Assembly (NCBI GenBank): GCA_000320545.1
Contig: ADNK01002420.1
Location: 1-25,180 of the forward strand
Direction: 5' to 3'
DNA length: 25,180 nt
From: Bigelowiella natans CCMP2755
Lineage: Eukaryota; Cercozoa; Chlorarachniophyceae
The notes under the pieces are model-generated. The model saw nothing but the letters and a program-made list of their open reading frames with translations, was not told the DNA's origin and searched no databases. Within the stretch, counting starts at the first letter, position 1; every line of letters begins with the position of its first letter. Shown one piece after another: positions 10,547 through 20,279 of this stretch. The translations under genes were made by a program, and so were the position numbers.

Positions 10547-11778
10547 ATGGGGGCTACCAAATCAAGTGAGATCTCAGGCCTATCCCGCGAGGAGGTTGCG
10601 AATGCGATTTTCAGACACCTCGATGATGACAACAGCAAGGTTTGTGCGCATAAAATTCACTTTGCATCCAGATCTAGAGATATAACATTTGCTTTCTCAG
10701 CGATTGGATGTGACGGAACTCGAGGGTCAGGGATGTGGAGACATGGTGAAGATGTACTTCGCAAACAGGGAACAAACTATGAACGAAGTTCAATTCGTAA
10801 ACGCTTTGCTTGCAAAATGGAAACTTGGTAAATACAAAGTTAAAGCTATTTCTCAAGGAAAATAGTTATTTAACACAAACTGTTCTCTCCACAACACATA
10901 GATAAAGATCCAGAATACGAGAAAAAGGCCCTTCAACTCATCGAGACCGCTAAGTCGGTGAAGGTGGGAACTGCTGATGAAGAAAAGAAACTCTCGGTAA
11001 TAACATTCACTTTGAAGATTGTGAAGCAATAAGTACGATATAGCAACCACTTCAACCATCTAACTACAGGAATGCAAAGATAAAGCTGAAATGTGTGGCC
11101 TTGTCTTCGAAGCTCTGGATGACGACAAGAGCGGGTGAGTGTTGACCGTTATCTTCATTGCGATCATGTGTCAGTATTTTTTCTCTTTAATAGATCTTTG
11201 GACCTAAAAGAAGTGATCAAGCAGCTGGATCCATACCATAAGAAAGCACAATTTGTCCTGGTGTGATTTTTGTGATCACTATAAATTTCAATCAAAATTT
11301 TTAAATGTACTTTGTGCACGGCATCTTACACTATGGTTTTTGATCTACAGAAAGAGGGTGGCCAGGTCGAGTATTCTATGAAATATTGGGAGGATATTTT
11401 CAAAGGATATGATAAGGTGGGTCGCGTTTGTTGATAACTTGAAAGCCACGAAGATTTCCATAACATTGTGTTTGTGTGTGATTTTTTTAGGATAAGAATG
11501 GCCACGTAAGCCAAAAAGAATTTACGTCTGCCATCGTTGAGAAATTCAAAGACAGTAATCACATAATCAAACTCTAACTGAAAGCGATCAAATTTCTCTG
11601 AGTTTAACCTTAATAATTTGTTCTTGATTACACGGATGATATTTTTGGTGTAAATAATACCACAGAAGAGGAAAAATTATTTCTCTTGATCCTTGCAAAG
11701 ATGCTGAAGTCTGCCAATATGATCAATGCTGCTAAGGGAAAGAAGGGAGAGGCTGCAGAAGAAAAGAAGAAAGATTGA
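10547..11778 (+). CDS. EF-hand calcium-binding protein, copy A (8 exons)
   Basis: Exons 10547-10639, 10701-10827, 10902-10996, 11070-11134, 11194-11260, 11351-11416, 11491-11554 and 11666-11778 join in phase to 229 residues. Three canonical 12-residue EF-hand loops are present: D26-E37 (DDDNSKRLDVTE), D122-E133 (DDDKSGSLDLKE) and D170-E181 (DKDKNGHVSQKE). The start MGATKS fits the N-myristoylation pattern MGxxxS/T, so a membrane-switching calcium sensor is likely. The C-terminus is Lys/Glu-rich. Reading straight through exon 1 gives a false 94-codon ORF, because the 61-nt first intron contains no stop in that frame. Partner and pathway are unknown. A close second copy lies at 20280-21562. Confidence 0.92.
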
Positions 11779-12426
11779 AATCTTGTCCCCAAGTGTAATT
11801 CTATTACACTATTAACTTTCCATGGAGGCCATACGAACCAGTTTGCCGTTACAATATTGGGATAGCGCAAATTTGTGTTTATTTGAATATGCATTTTTGC
11901 ACAGAATAACTGCATGGCATTCATACAATGGAAACCCTAATGTGCATTTTATATTTATTACACAGTAATGTCTACATGTCATTACGATTCGAAAATTGGA
12001 GCATAGCATCAGTTAGCCATCGTGCCATTTGATGACAAGATGTGTAGCCGCATTTGACTGCAACCATGCGCACATGCTAAACGCACTCATGCGCATAGAA
12101 TCGAGCATTTCTACTTTTGTTGAAATCACAATCGAATGCTCCACCACTATTTAGCTACGCTAGCGCATAGCCACATGGGGTGGGCAACAATCTGCTGTTG
12201 CACCTCTGAGCACTGCGAATTGCGATCGAGGGACACGTTCTAGCGTTGTTGAGATCAAGATCATTGGAAAGCACTGGAGCATGTTGCAAGCAAAAAGAGG
12301 TTCTATGCACAAGCAAAAGTGCCGATTTGATTGCAGTTGCAACACATCTTGACATCTGGAAAACGCATGTGTTGGACATCATTGTGGGCTCATCCAAGTT
12401 TGAAGCGCATGACCACCGCTCCAGCT

Positions 12427-12446
12427 GCTAGCTAGCTAGCTAGCGC
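12427..12446. repeat. (CTAG)n tetranucleotide repeat
   Basis: Tandem GCTAGCTAGC units, matching the tracts at 1157 and 4445. Confidence 0.9.
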
Positions 12447-12643
12447 TAGACCGCTAGATCGGCACAAACTAGCAAACAGCAATGCTGGAATGCTGGAATG
12501 CTAGAATGGTCGATCACATCTAGACATCACTAGATCGGCACAAAATTGTCGCCCATCCACATGTGATGTGACCCCCTAGCCCCACTGTTGACCCACAAAA
12601 GCATCGGCAGCTGAAACAGCACGCACCTTCTTTTTTGTCATCT

Positions 12644-12644
12644 G

Positions 12645-12681
<37 letters not shown>

Positions 12682-12704
12682 TCTCTCTCCCTCCCTCTCT
12701 CTCC
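12644..12704. repeat. (CT)n microsatellite
   Basis: About 60 bases of nearly pure CT. The Ser/Leu and Arg/Glu ORFs across it are artefacts. Confidence 0.95.
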
Positions 12705-14273
12705 CGACCGCGAGCATGCAGCCAACAAAGCAGTTCTCTGCTTCTCTCATGTGTGTTTTTGCAACTGTCTGTCCAGTCTGCCCAGCTGTGTGGCGGCGTG
12801 ACATGGACTTGAACGTTCGTTGATTCCTGCCCCGTTCTGTCATCTCTTTTTCCCAAATGGACATGGAACTTTTTCTCCATTTCTGCTTTCCTCAACGTTC
12901 ATCCCCTCTCAAGGCAGCGGCTCTGTCATGGGCATCATTGCCACGTCAGACTGAATTGAAGAAGCGCCACCTGTCCAGCAATGCCGGTGGGCCGAATTTC
13001 AAAAAATTCGGACTCATTCAAGATTCGCTCGATCCCTGCGACAAAGATCTTCCATGTCGCAGCATGGAAATGGATCACGTTTGGAATCGGGGATTCTGTT
13101 TCAATGGGATGGTGTTTTTGGCCCTGCGACAACACAAAGTGTCCAGATTTTCTAGTTTTCAAATGTCTCGACATTGAGCATCATCTGCTCACACGCAGAG
13201 GGGCTCCAGGGGCTGTTTCAAGATCTTGGCATGTCCTCGTCGTGCGCCCAAAAATTTCATGAAAGAGTGCCGCCATGCTGCTACCTGTGCGCCTTCAGCG
13301 ACGGCGAATGTCAATTTTTGTGCGGGTTGTTTTCCTGGACCTCAATTGCAGACACAGTGACAGTGCATGCATCACGTGTGTGGTGTTGCATGTCCATCAT
13401 TGCACCTAGATGTCAACGTTGCACATCATCCCAACAGACGCATGAAGTCCATGACACCAACAGACACATGAGACGGCAATGAAGTGATCAAATCTTTTCA
13501 ATGGTCATCCCAATGTGGCCATGCAAATCAGTGGCTGCAGCGCTCACATTGCATCTGCTAGTTTGTTGCGTTTCCACCATCAGCACGCATGCCAGCATGG
13601 TCATCGAGCGCGTGGTCCGCTTTCCGTGTGCGGGAACATCACAGCCAGTGGAAGTAGACCGAGATTCCAACTCCGTTCTGAACCAATGCACAGCTAGACA
13701 AGAGGCAATCAATGGTTTGTTGGGACGTGCATGAGCATGTGAGCGACATCGATGACCCGATGCGATCGAAATTGCAACTTGAGGGCAATTCCAGAATTGC
13801 CAATTGGGACAGACGTTCTGTTGTGTTTGTTGGGGAGGAAGGGGTCAAAGACTAGCTAGTCAGAAGGGGGGCCAGGTCCATGAGCGATTGCGTGAACTTG
13901 CTGCGTCACAAATGGGCTCAAGTGGTGGATGGCACGTGAAAACGTTCGCCAAGTTGTCAGCGATGGTGTTCCACCCACTGAAACACTGGACGAGGTCACA
14001 TCTGGACGTCGTTGATCTGTCTCCACGTCTTCTCCTCATCGCTGATCCATGCCACTCAGTGGTTCTGCATGCATCTGTCACGGTGGTCCCTTTTTGTTCA
14101 ATTCTTGACCGAATCACTGTTGGCTGGTGGGACACGGCACCCGGGTGAGCCACTAGAGCTAGAGAGAGGGGAACAAATGCCACCCTCGCAACCGGAAAAA
14201 TTAATAATGTTTGAGAATTCAGGATTCCCGCACATTCCTCATCCCAACAAGATGTGCTAATGCACTGCTGACA

Positions 14274-14277
14274 AGCT
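14274..14277. repeat. Target-site duplication, left copy (AGCT)
   Basis: AGCT directly precedes the TG that opens the 5' LTR; the same four bases follow the CA that ends the 3' LTR at 19994-19997. A 5-bp AAGCT duplication is possible if the LTR is called one base shorter. Confidence 0.8.
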
Positions 14278-14603
14278 TGTAGCGCGTACCACTACGCGGG
14301 CACAAGTCACGTGCGACAACAAAGGGGTTGTCGCGGATATAGAATATAGATAACGTAGATATTAATACAGCATAGGCACGTGGGTTCCGGCGGGACTCAT
14401 GGCAGCACACCGGAAGTGTGCTGCCCCACGTGCGGCGGCATTCGCGAAAGCTTCGCGAATGATTACGCAGTGCACGATTTAATAAAAATATAATCTTTAA
14501 TAAAAATAAACACAACTCTTCAAAAGGAAGCAAACGTGCCTTTCCCCCCCCCTGCCTACTTGTGCACGTAGCGCCTCGGCCTGTGAACACCTTACGCGCA
14601 ACA
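14278..14603 (+). repeat. 5' LTR (326 bp)
   Basis: The LTR runs TG to CA. It carries three perfect short hairpins (14313-14334, 14401-14425, 14439-14461), a CACGTG box at 14377-14382 and another at 14427-14432, and an AATAAA-rich stretch near 14480-14510 that could serve 3'-end formation. An antisense ORF over each LTR is not supported as coding. Confidence 0.95.
14376..14433 (+). promoter_or_regulatory. Nested inverted repeats inside the LTR
   Basis: The outer arms GCACGTGG (14376-14383) and CCACGTGC (14426-14433) enclose a perfect 10-bp stem with a 5-nt loop at 14401-14425. A second copy lies in the 3' LTR. It could be a transcription-factor site pair (CACGTG is a bHLH/bZIP-type box), or an RNA structure in the transcript. 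Confidence 0.7.
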
Positions 14604-14608
14604 ACCTT

Positions 14609-14626
14609 TGGCTTCCACACACGGGA
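14609..14626 (+). other. Candidate primer-binding site
   Basis: TGGCTTCCACACACGGGA begins 5 nt after the 5' LTR. TGG pairs with the CCA end of a tRNA, as expected for minus-strand priming. The priming tRNA could not be identified from sequence alone. Confidence 0.55.
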
Positions 14627-14642
14627 AACGATTTGACTAACA

Positions 14643-17600
14643 ATGTCACAGCAGCTAGAAGAACAGCAGGACTTTGGCTCGCAGGCCGTGCAAGGGCACG
14701 AGCAGAAACAGGAAAGGAAGGGCGATACGGACGCTAAGGAAGGAGGAGGAACACCTCCACAGGCACCGCCGGGACCAGCACCCGGGATTAAGAAAGCAGA
14801 TGCAGCAGCAGAGGCACTGGAGAACTTCTACGAGGCGGACGACGAGGACGTGGCCGCCGAAAGCAAGAAGGTCGTAATGGCATTACGAGCCTTGCGACCC
14901 AGGGCGAGCAACTACGCCAAACTGAAAGTATCGATAGAATACAAGTATCAGACACATGATGTTTGGGCAGCTATCATGCAGGACATCATGGATTACGAAG
15001 CAGACTTACCTCCAGAGTGGGCAGCTTTGTTTAGGAACGACGGGGGTCTGGGCGCCTCGCGGGGGACGACCCAGAGCACCGTCAAGCAGCAGCAGCCGGT
15101 ACAGCGGAACACCCAGTTCATGTCTGTTAAAACAGCACCGGTTATGATAACGAAATACAACGGGAAAAGAGGTGAGGCAAGGAGGTGGTGGAAGAACGCT
15201 AGGAGTATACTCTGCGACTTTACCCCTAACCCCACCGAAAACGACAAGCTCAAATGGCTAGCTATAATAAAGCAAGCCATGGACCTTTACGAGACAGGCA
15301 GGACCCGGATCAGGCAGCTAGAGAAAATACACACTACAGTTAGTGGGCTACGAGACGTTGAGGCGATAATGAAGGCTTTTGTAAATGAACAGGATGCTAA
15401 CTCCCTACCCCAGGCTATTAGAAAATACAGAGCAATGATGCAGCATGAGAGAGAACCTGTTAGAGACTTTGCCACGCGCTTCCAGGATATGATCGACGAA
15501 CTACATGATTTTAATTACAACACAGGTGATGATCAGGCAAGGTTTGAAGAGTTCAAGTTAAAGATAAAGGAATCCACTTACGTTACGGAGAAAGGCTACA
15601 CCACGATGGAGGCAGCAGTGCAGGCTATATCCCTACGCGAGCAGGAGCAGGACCGCAAGTTTACCAGCCCTAAGGTACCTGGCATAGGAAACATTAACGC
15701 TATTAAGCCGCAGCGAGACTGGTACAAGGACAGGGAAGGTAACCGACGTTGCGGATACTGCTCACGTAAAGGGAAACACACCGCTAAAGACTGCAGAGAC
15801 AGGAAAGAAGGACGACCCAGGATGACGATCAGGCAGCTCAACGAACACTACGAGAAGTTAAAGAGAAAGAAAGGCAGAGGACAAGGATATAACAACAGCA
15901 AATGGCAAGGCAGCAACAACGGGAAGAACAATAAATATAAGAACAAAAAGCAGAACAGTATCAATGCTATACAGCAGCAGATAAACGGAATATTAGATCA
16001 CCTTAAGCAGGCGCCGACGAAGACAGCAGTACCAGCAACGCAGGACCAAGACAAGCCCATGACCCTAGACGACATAAAGAACTTAGGAGTATGCAACATT
16101 AATGACGAAGACGCTAACAGGACTATCAAAGTTGCTATGACCAAGGTTAAAGTTAAAGACAGCTACGGAGACTACAAGAAACTACCTGCCCTTTGGGATA
16201 GTGGCAGCATGCCGAAGTCCTTCATAAGCCTAAGCACAGTAAGAAGGTTAGGACTATTGGATCAAGTGACTAAGAAAGAACGTAAATATGCTCAAGCAGA
16301 CGGAAGCTCTTCCATGAAGACCGTCGGTGAGCTAATGCTAAAGCTACAGATACCTGGCAGCGACGCGGAGACCCAAATCAAGACCCGAGTAGCCATGACT
16401 TTATCCATGGAACTACTCCTCGGACAGGATGCCCTAGAAAAATTAGGGGGGATCATATCATTCTACAATCACAAGATATACTTTGCTAAGTTGCCAAAGA
16501 AGTCAGGCAGGACCATCAGCCAGAACATGATACGGCTTGACGAGTGGACCTCTGAGTCAAGCGTTAATGCGTTAGAGTTTATGGACCTAGCGGACAACAA
16601 GCTACCTACACCTACCGAGCTACGGAAGAAGAACCCCGGCAAGACCATCCGACAGATAACGGAGCTACTGGACAAGACCCCCCCAGCTGATGATTGGGAT
16701 ATCGACAAAGGCAAAAAGTACATTAATAAAATATTAAACGAGAAGTACTCTGACATCACCAAGCCGACGACGAAGCCCTCCAGCAAGCTTACCCCAGTAA
16801 AGATCGAGCTAAAGAAGGGATACGAAGAGTGCATCATCAATGACCCAGAACATAGGCGACCGGAAGCGGACTGGGAAAAGATAGAGTGGCAGATCAATGA
16901 ATGGGCAAAGGAAGGGAAGATAGAGCCAAGCAACTCACCATGGAACGTGAGACATGTGCTAGCTAAGAAACCTACTTACCCTTTCTTCCGCCTGGCGCAC
17001 AACTTCATCCGCCACAACCGAGTAATAAAGAGGATCCAGACACCTACACCAAGGATAGATGACGTTATTGAACACGTCATAGGATACAAATACTACTCTT
17101 CCCTAGATAAAAATGAATCATACATGCAGACACCCATCCACAAAACCTCCCGCCCCATTACCGCGTTCTCCAGCAGGCACAGGAAGTGGCACTTCGTCGT
17201 ATTCCCTTACGGCCTAAGCATATCAGGGGATGCGTTCAGTAGTCAGAACTACAGGGCATACACACATGATGGGATGGCGTCTGTGTTGTGGGTGTTTGTG
17301 TTTGTGTATGTGGATGATGACATAATATGTACCAACACAGTCGTCGCTCAGATCTTCCTCCTGGAAAATATATTTATTAGGTTTGCACACTTCGGTTTTA
17401 CTATTAGACTGCAGAAGTGTACATTCCTAGCTACAAGAATCAAGTGGTGTGGATATTACCTGGAGCAAGGCCGCATCACCCCAAACCCCGAGAAAGTAGC
17501 AGCACTACAGCAAGCCCCTAAACCTAAGAATGCAAAGGAGTTAAAGTCATTCTTGCAGACTGCAGCTTGGATACTACGTAGGTTCTCCCCTACCTACGCT

Positions 17601-19616
17601 AGGACTGCAGCTGCTTTTACTACTGCTTACCGGAAGGAGAACTCTGTAGGCCTCAGCTTCGCTAAGGTGTGGGCCAAGGCTGGCCTTGATGCCCACTTCG
17701 ATAACCTAATAAAGTTATGCAGCAACACCCTATTGAATGCTAAGCTAGACACTACTAGACCAGCTACCCTATGGACAGACTGGTCTAAGCTAGGTATGGC
17801 TGCTGTACTTACCCAAGACCAGCAGATCATACGGGTGTGGGGCAGGGCCTGCACAGCAGCTGAGGCCAAGTACAGCCCTACAAAAGGAGAGTATAAAGCC
17901 ATGACTGAGGCGCAGAGGAAACTAAGATACTACCTGCTGTCGGTGCCCAGCTTCACCTTAATGACTGACCACAAGCCCCTCCTAGGCATCGACCGCAAGC
18001 TCGAAGCGCCTAACGATGAGTATGCAGCTATGAGGGCGGACACGGAAGAGTTTAGGGACAAGAGGACAGTGGTCTACGCACCAGGAGACAAGCAGCTTGC
18101 TGACTATTTCAGCAGGCTGTTCGAAAAGAAAGTCCCTACCCAGGTCACCCCTATGGTTAACGCGATTACCTTCGAGGACGGCGACTTCCTGCCTGAGCCA
18201 GAGGAGCTCCAGCACCTTCAAGAACACCTGGATAAATACAAACACAAGCATGAGGTACTTAGTGATAGGATATATGTATACACTAATAATGTTAGGCGTA
18301 CCTACGTGCCACGGCGGACCAGGGGAGCCCTTCTCTTTACCGCCCATGGACCTGCACACGTAGGAGAAAACCATATCACTGCTCTACTCTACCATTACTA
18401 CTGGCCCTACAAGCTAAAAGAGATAAGGACATACCTGCGTGGCTGCAGGTGCTCCAGCTTGAAGGCGGCAGGCGTCGCCACCAAGGAGTCCAGCAAGAGC
18501 CGTGCATCTAAGAAAATCAAAGCAAGGAACTTCTTAGATATCGTGCAAATTGATGTTTATAAGTACGATGGCTATCACTACCTTACCTTCGTTGATGTGG
18601 CCACTGGAAAGTGCTGGGTTAAAAAGATTATCAAGGTCAACGTTGCTAAGAAGAACAAAGGCTTATATAAGCAGAGGCTTACTAACTGCTACCGTACCTG
18701 GGAGTCTGAGCTCCAGGCTATCCCTGATGAAGTTAGCATAAACAAGATACCAAAGAAGTTACATGTGGATAATGAGACCTCTCTTCTACAGCTACCACAC
18801 CCTAATATTGATGCCTCACCTGTATACTATGCCCAGTCCAACTCCAAGGTAGAGCGACTCCACCGCACCTTGGCCAACCTAAGCAGGATAAATAGCACCA
18901 CACCAGACAAGATACAAGGGTTAGTAAACGACACCTTCACGTCTGGGGGAGGTATCAAGGATAAGGAGAGGGAAGAAGGCGACGACAACGACGACGATAC
19001 CGAGAGCGAAGACGAGAAGGTCCCGTACGATGGCCGAGTTCTAAAGGAAGGACAGTATGTTAGGGCCAAGGTAAATCTGAGATCGAGAAATAAACAAGAC
19101 CCCTTCTGGGGTGGCGTTGCAAAGGTTACCGAGAGGAAGGGGAGGAAGCAGTACTACATCTATGATGGGAACAGGGTCACCTTGCGCCACATCAGTCACC
19201 TAAAGAATTATGATATCGGTGAGAAGCTCCTAGAGGATGTTAAAGTAAACCCTACTGTGTGGGAGCGAGCAATGCCTTGTTTAGGACCCCGACCTAAGTT
19301 CGATGTGGAATATGGAAACAATAAGGTCAGGGTGAACGACGATTGGCGCATGAAGATTGTCTATCTAGGCTACCCTGGATTACGAAATATGGAGAGGGTA
19401 GCTATGAAAATAAAGGACGGAAAATATCAGCTACTCTACCTAGCTGTTCCCGACTTACCCTTTGAGCACTGGTATAAGGTCCTGGGGGACCTTGATGCAG
19501 AGGGCTGGTATGGACACGAACCTAAGGACGAAGGTGAGTTCTGGGTAAGCGACAAAGGAGATAAGGTTAGAGAGGAATCTATTACCTGGTGGTTGGTGAA
19601 GTTCCGAAAGCGATGA
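14643..19616 (+). CDS. Gag-pol polyprotein of the LTR retrotransposon
   Basis: 1,657 residues in one frame, with no gag/pol frameshift or stop. The gag part is followed by a zinc knuckle with C370, C373, H379, C384; the spacing is CX2CX5HX4C, one residue longer than usual. The aspartic protease active site is DSG at 519-521, with LLLGQDAL further on. The reverse transcriptase has a likely first catalytic Asp at 822 and YVDD at 889-892, but the usual DLxxGYxQ motif reads DKNESYMQ. RNase H has D1046, E1083, D1109 and D1154 in TDWSK, GEYK, TDHKPL and ADYFSR. The integrase has His residues around 1235-1243 with C1268 and C1270, then D1304, D1376 and E1404. An acidic linker and a GPY/F-like tail end the protein. 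The CxC pair and the 27-residue D-to-E gap are atypical. ORFs on the opposite strand are shadows. Confidence 0.95.
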   Translation: MSQQLEEQQDFGSQAVQGHEQKQERKGDTDAKEGGGTPPQAPPGPAPGIKKADAAAEALENFYEADDEDVAAESKKVVMALRALRPRASNYAKLKVSIEYKYQTHDVWAAIMQDIMDYEADLPPEWAALFRNDGGLGASRGTTQSTVKQQQPVQRNTQFMSVKTAPVMITKYNGKRGEARRWWKNARSILCDFTPNPTENDKLKWLAIIKQAMDLYETGRTRIRQLEKIHTTVSGLRDVEAIMKAFVNEQDANSLPQAIRKYRAMMQHEREPVRDFATRFQDMIDELHDFNYNTGDDQARFEEFKLKIKESTYVTEKGYTTMEAAVQAISLREQEQDRKFTSPKVPGIGNINAIKPQRDWYKDREGNRRCGYCSRKGKHTAKDCRDRKEGRPRMTIRQLNEHYEKLKRKKGRGQGYNNSKWQGSNNGKNNKYKNKKQNSINAIQQQINGILDHLKQAPTKTAVPATQDQDKPMTLDDIKNLGVCNINDEDANRTIKVAMTKVKVKDSYGDYKKLPALWDSGSMPKSFISLSTVRRLGLLDQVTKKERKYAQADGSSSMKTVGELMLKLQIPGSDAETQIKTRVAMTLSMELLLGQDALEKLGGIISFYNHKIYFAKLPKKSGRTISQNMIRLDEWTSESSVNALEFMDLADNKLPTPTELRKKNPGKTIRQITELLDKTPPADDWDIDKGKKYINKILNEKYSDITKPTTKPSSKLTPVKIELKKGYEECIINDPEHRRPEADWEKIEWQINEWAKEGKIEPSNSPWNVRHVLAKKPTYPFFRLAHNFIRHNRVIKRIQTPTPRIDDVIEHVIGYKYYSSLDKNESYMQTPIHKTSRPITAFSSRHRKWHFVVFPYGLSISGDAFSSQNYRAYTHDGMASVLWVFVFVYVDDDIICTNTVVAQIFLLENIFIRFAHFGFTIRLQKCTFLATRIKWCGYYLEQGRITPNPEKVAALQQAPKPKNAKELKSFLQTAAWILRRFSPTYARTAAAFTTAYRKENSVGLSFAKVWAKAGLDAHFDNLIKLCSNTLLNAKLDTTRPATLWTDWSKLGMAAVLTQDQQIIRVWGRACTAAEAKYSPTKGEYKAMTEAQRKLRYYLLSVPSFTLMTDHKPLLGIDRKLEAPNDEYAAMRADTEEFRDKRTVVYAPGDKQLADYFSRLFEKKVPTQVTPMVNAITFEDGDFLPEPEELQHLQEHLDKYKHKHEVLSDRIYVYTNNVRRTYVPRRTRGALLFTAHGPAHVGENHITALLYHYYWPYKLKEIRTYLRGCRCSSLKAAGVATKESSKSRASKKIKARNFLDIVQIDVYKYDGYHYLTFVDVATGKCWVKKIIKVNVAKKNKGLYKQRLTNCYRTWESELQAIPDEVSINKIPKKLHVDNETSLLQLPHPNIDASPVYYAQSNSKVERLHRTLANLSRINSTTPDKIQGLVNDTFTSGGGIKDKEREEGDDNDDDTESEDEKVPYDGRVLKEGQYVRAKVNLRSRNKQDPFWGGVAKVTERKGRKQYYIYDGNRVTLRHISHLKNYDIGEKLLEDVKVNPTVWERAMPCLGPRPKFDVEYGNNKVRVNDDWRMKIVYLGYPGLRNMERVAMKIKDGKYQLLYLAVPDLPFEHWYKVLGDLDAEGWYGHEPKDEGEFWVSDKGDKVREESITWWLVKFRKR

Positions 19617-19659
19617 AGGTCTAAGGGAATAAGGAAGGAAGGAAGGAGCAACGTGACTT

Positions 19660-19667
19660 GGGGGAGG
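19660..19667 (+). other. Polypurine tract
   Basis: GGGGGAGG directly abuts the TG of the 3' LTR, the position where plus-strand synthesis is primed. It lies 43 nt after the gag-pol stop. Confidence 0.8.
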
Positions 19668-19993
19668 TGTAGCGCGTACCACTACGCGGGCACAAGTCAC
19701 GTGCGACAACAAAGGGGTTGTCGCGGATATAGAATATAGATAACGTAGATATTAATACAGCATAGGCACGTGGGTTCCGGCGGGACTCATGGCAGCACAC
19801 CGGAAGTGTGCTGCCCCACGTGCGGCGGCATTCGCGAAAGCTTCGCGAATGATTACGCAGTGCACGATTTAATAAAAATATAATCTTTAATAAAAATAAA
19901 CACAACTCTTCAAAAGGAAGCAAACGTGCCTTTCCCCCCCCCTGCCTACTTGTGCACGTAGCGCCTCGGCCTGTGAACACCTTACGCGCAACA
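19668..19993 (+). repeat. 3' LTR (326 bp)
   Basis: Identical to the 5' LTR over all 326 positions compared by eye, including a run of eight C. Confidence 0.96.
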
Positions 19994-19997
19994 AGCT
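19994..19997. repeat. Target-site duplication, right copy (AGCT)
   Basis: AGCT directly follows the CA end of the 3' LTR and matches 14274-14277. Confidence 0.8.
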
Positions 19998-20121
19998 GGA
20001 TACGCCTCAAGCAAGTGGGCAGGGCGGGTCGGGCTTGCGAGGTGGATTGATGAAACTCGAGAGAGTCACCCGAGATTTTCTTCCATTAGCAAAAAACTCA
20101 GATAAATATCATCCAAAAAGC

Positions 20122-20279
20122 TCAGATCTTGCCTTCCTTTCCAAAGCCGGGAACGTACCAAAAACGGACAGAAATTCATATTTTTCACATGCTCTGAATC
20201 TGTCTCAAAGAGAAAATCACCCGTGTTTTTACTTTTTCTATGGAGCTTGAACTCTGAATGCCCCTCAAAAAACAAAACA
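20122..20279 (+). promoter_or_regulatory. Duplicated upstream region of EF-hand copy B
   Basis: About 157 bp match the DNA upstream of copy A (10397-10546) with few differences, including a shared stretch ending CCCCTCAAAAAACA just before the ATG. It presumably contains the promoter and 5' UTR. Confidence 0.65.

Larger units (their letters stand above)
11779..14273. other. Non-coding interval between EF-hand copy A and the retrotransposon
   Basis: No gene can be supported. 12000-12550 is CTAG/GCATGC-rich, with (CTAG)n at 12427-12446 and three near-copies of an ATGCTGGA unit at 12481-12504. 12644-12704 is a CT microsatellite. From 12850 to 14200 both strands carry ORFs of 60-114 codons in several frames, which reflects few stops rather than coding; none shows a motif or splice logic. 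Confidence 0.6.
14278..19993 (+). mobile_element. Full-length Ty3/gypsy-type LTR retrotransposon
   Basis: A 5,716-bp element with two 326-bp LTRs that are identical at every base, each starting TGTAGC and ending CAACA. It has a 4-bp target duplication (AGCT), a candidate primer-binding site 5 nt after the 5' LTR, one uninterrupted gag-pol ORF, and a purine tract touching the 3' LTR. The domain order gag, protease, reverse transcriptase, RNase H, integrase is that of Ty3/gypsy. There is no extra ORF after integrase. LTR identity and the open ORF indicate a very recent insertion, in the DNA separating the two EF-hand gene copies. Confidence 0.96.

Noticed and set aside
10547-10831. A 94-codon ORF starting at the EF-hand copy A ATG
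   Set aside because: It reads through the 61-nt first intron (GTTTGT to CTCAG), which shifts the frame. The spliced frame restores a complete EF-hand loop and continues through eight exons.
12850-14200. Dense overlapping ORFs of 60-114 codons on both strands
   Set aside because: All frames are similarly open, no frame has motifs, and no splice chain supports them. Low stop density explains them.
14219-14620. Antisense ORFs over both LTRs (also 19621-20010)
   Set aside because: They are identical because the LTRs are identical, and they cross LTR ends and hairpins. They reflect the repeat, not a gene.
16469-16933. Long minus-strand ORFs inside the gag-pol region (also 17627-17902 and 17982-18374)
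   Set aside because: They are shadows of the gag-pol reading frame, with no motif of their own.
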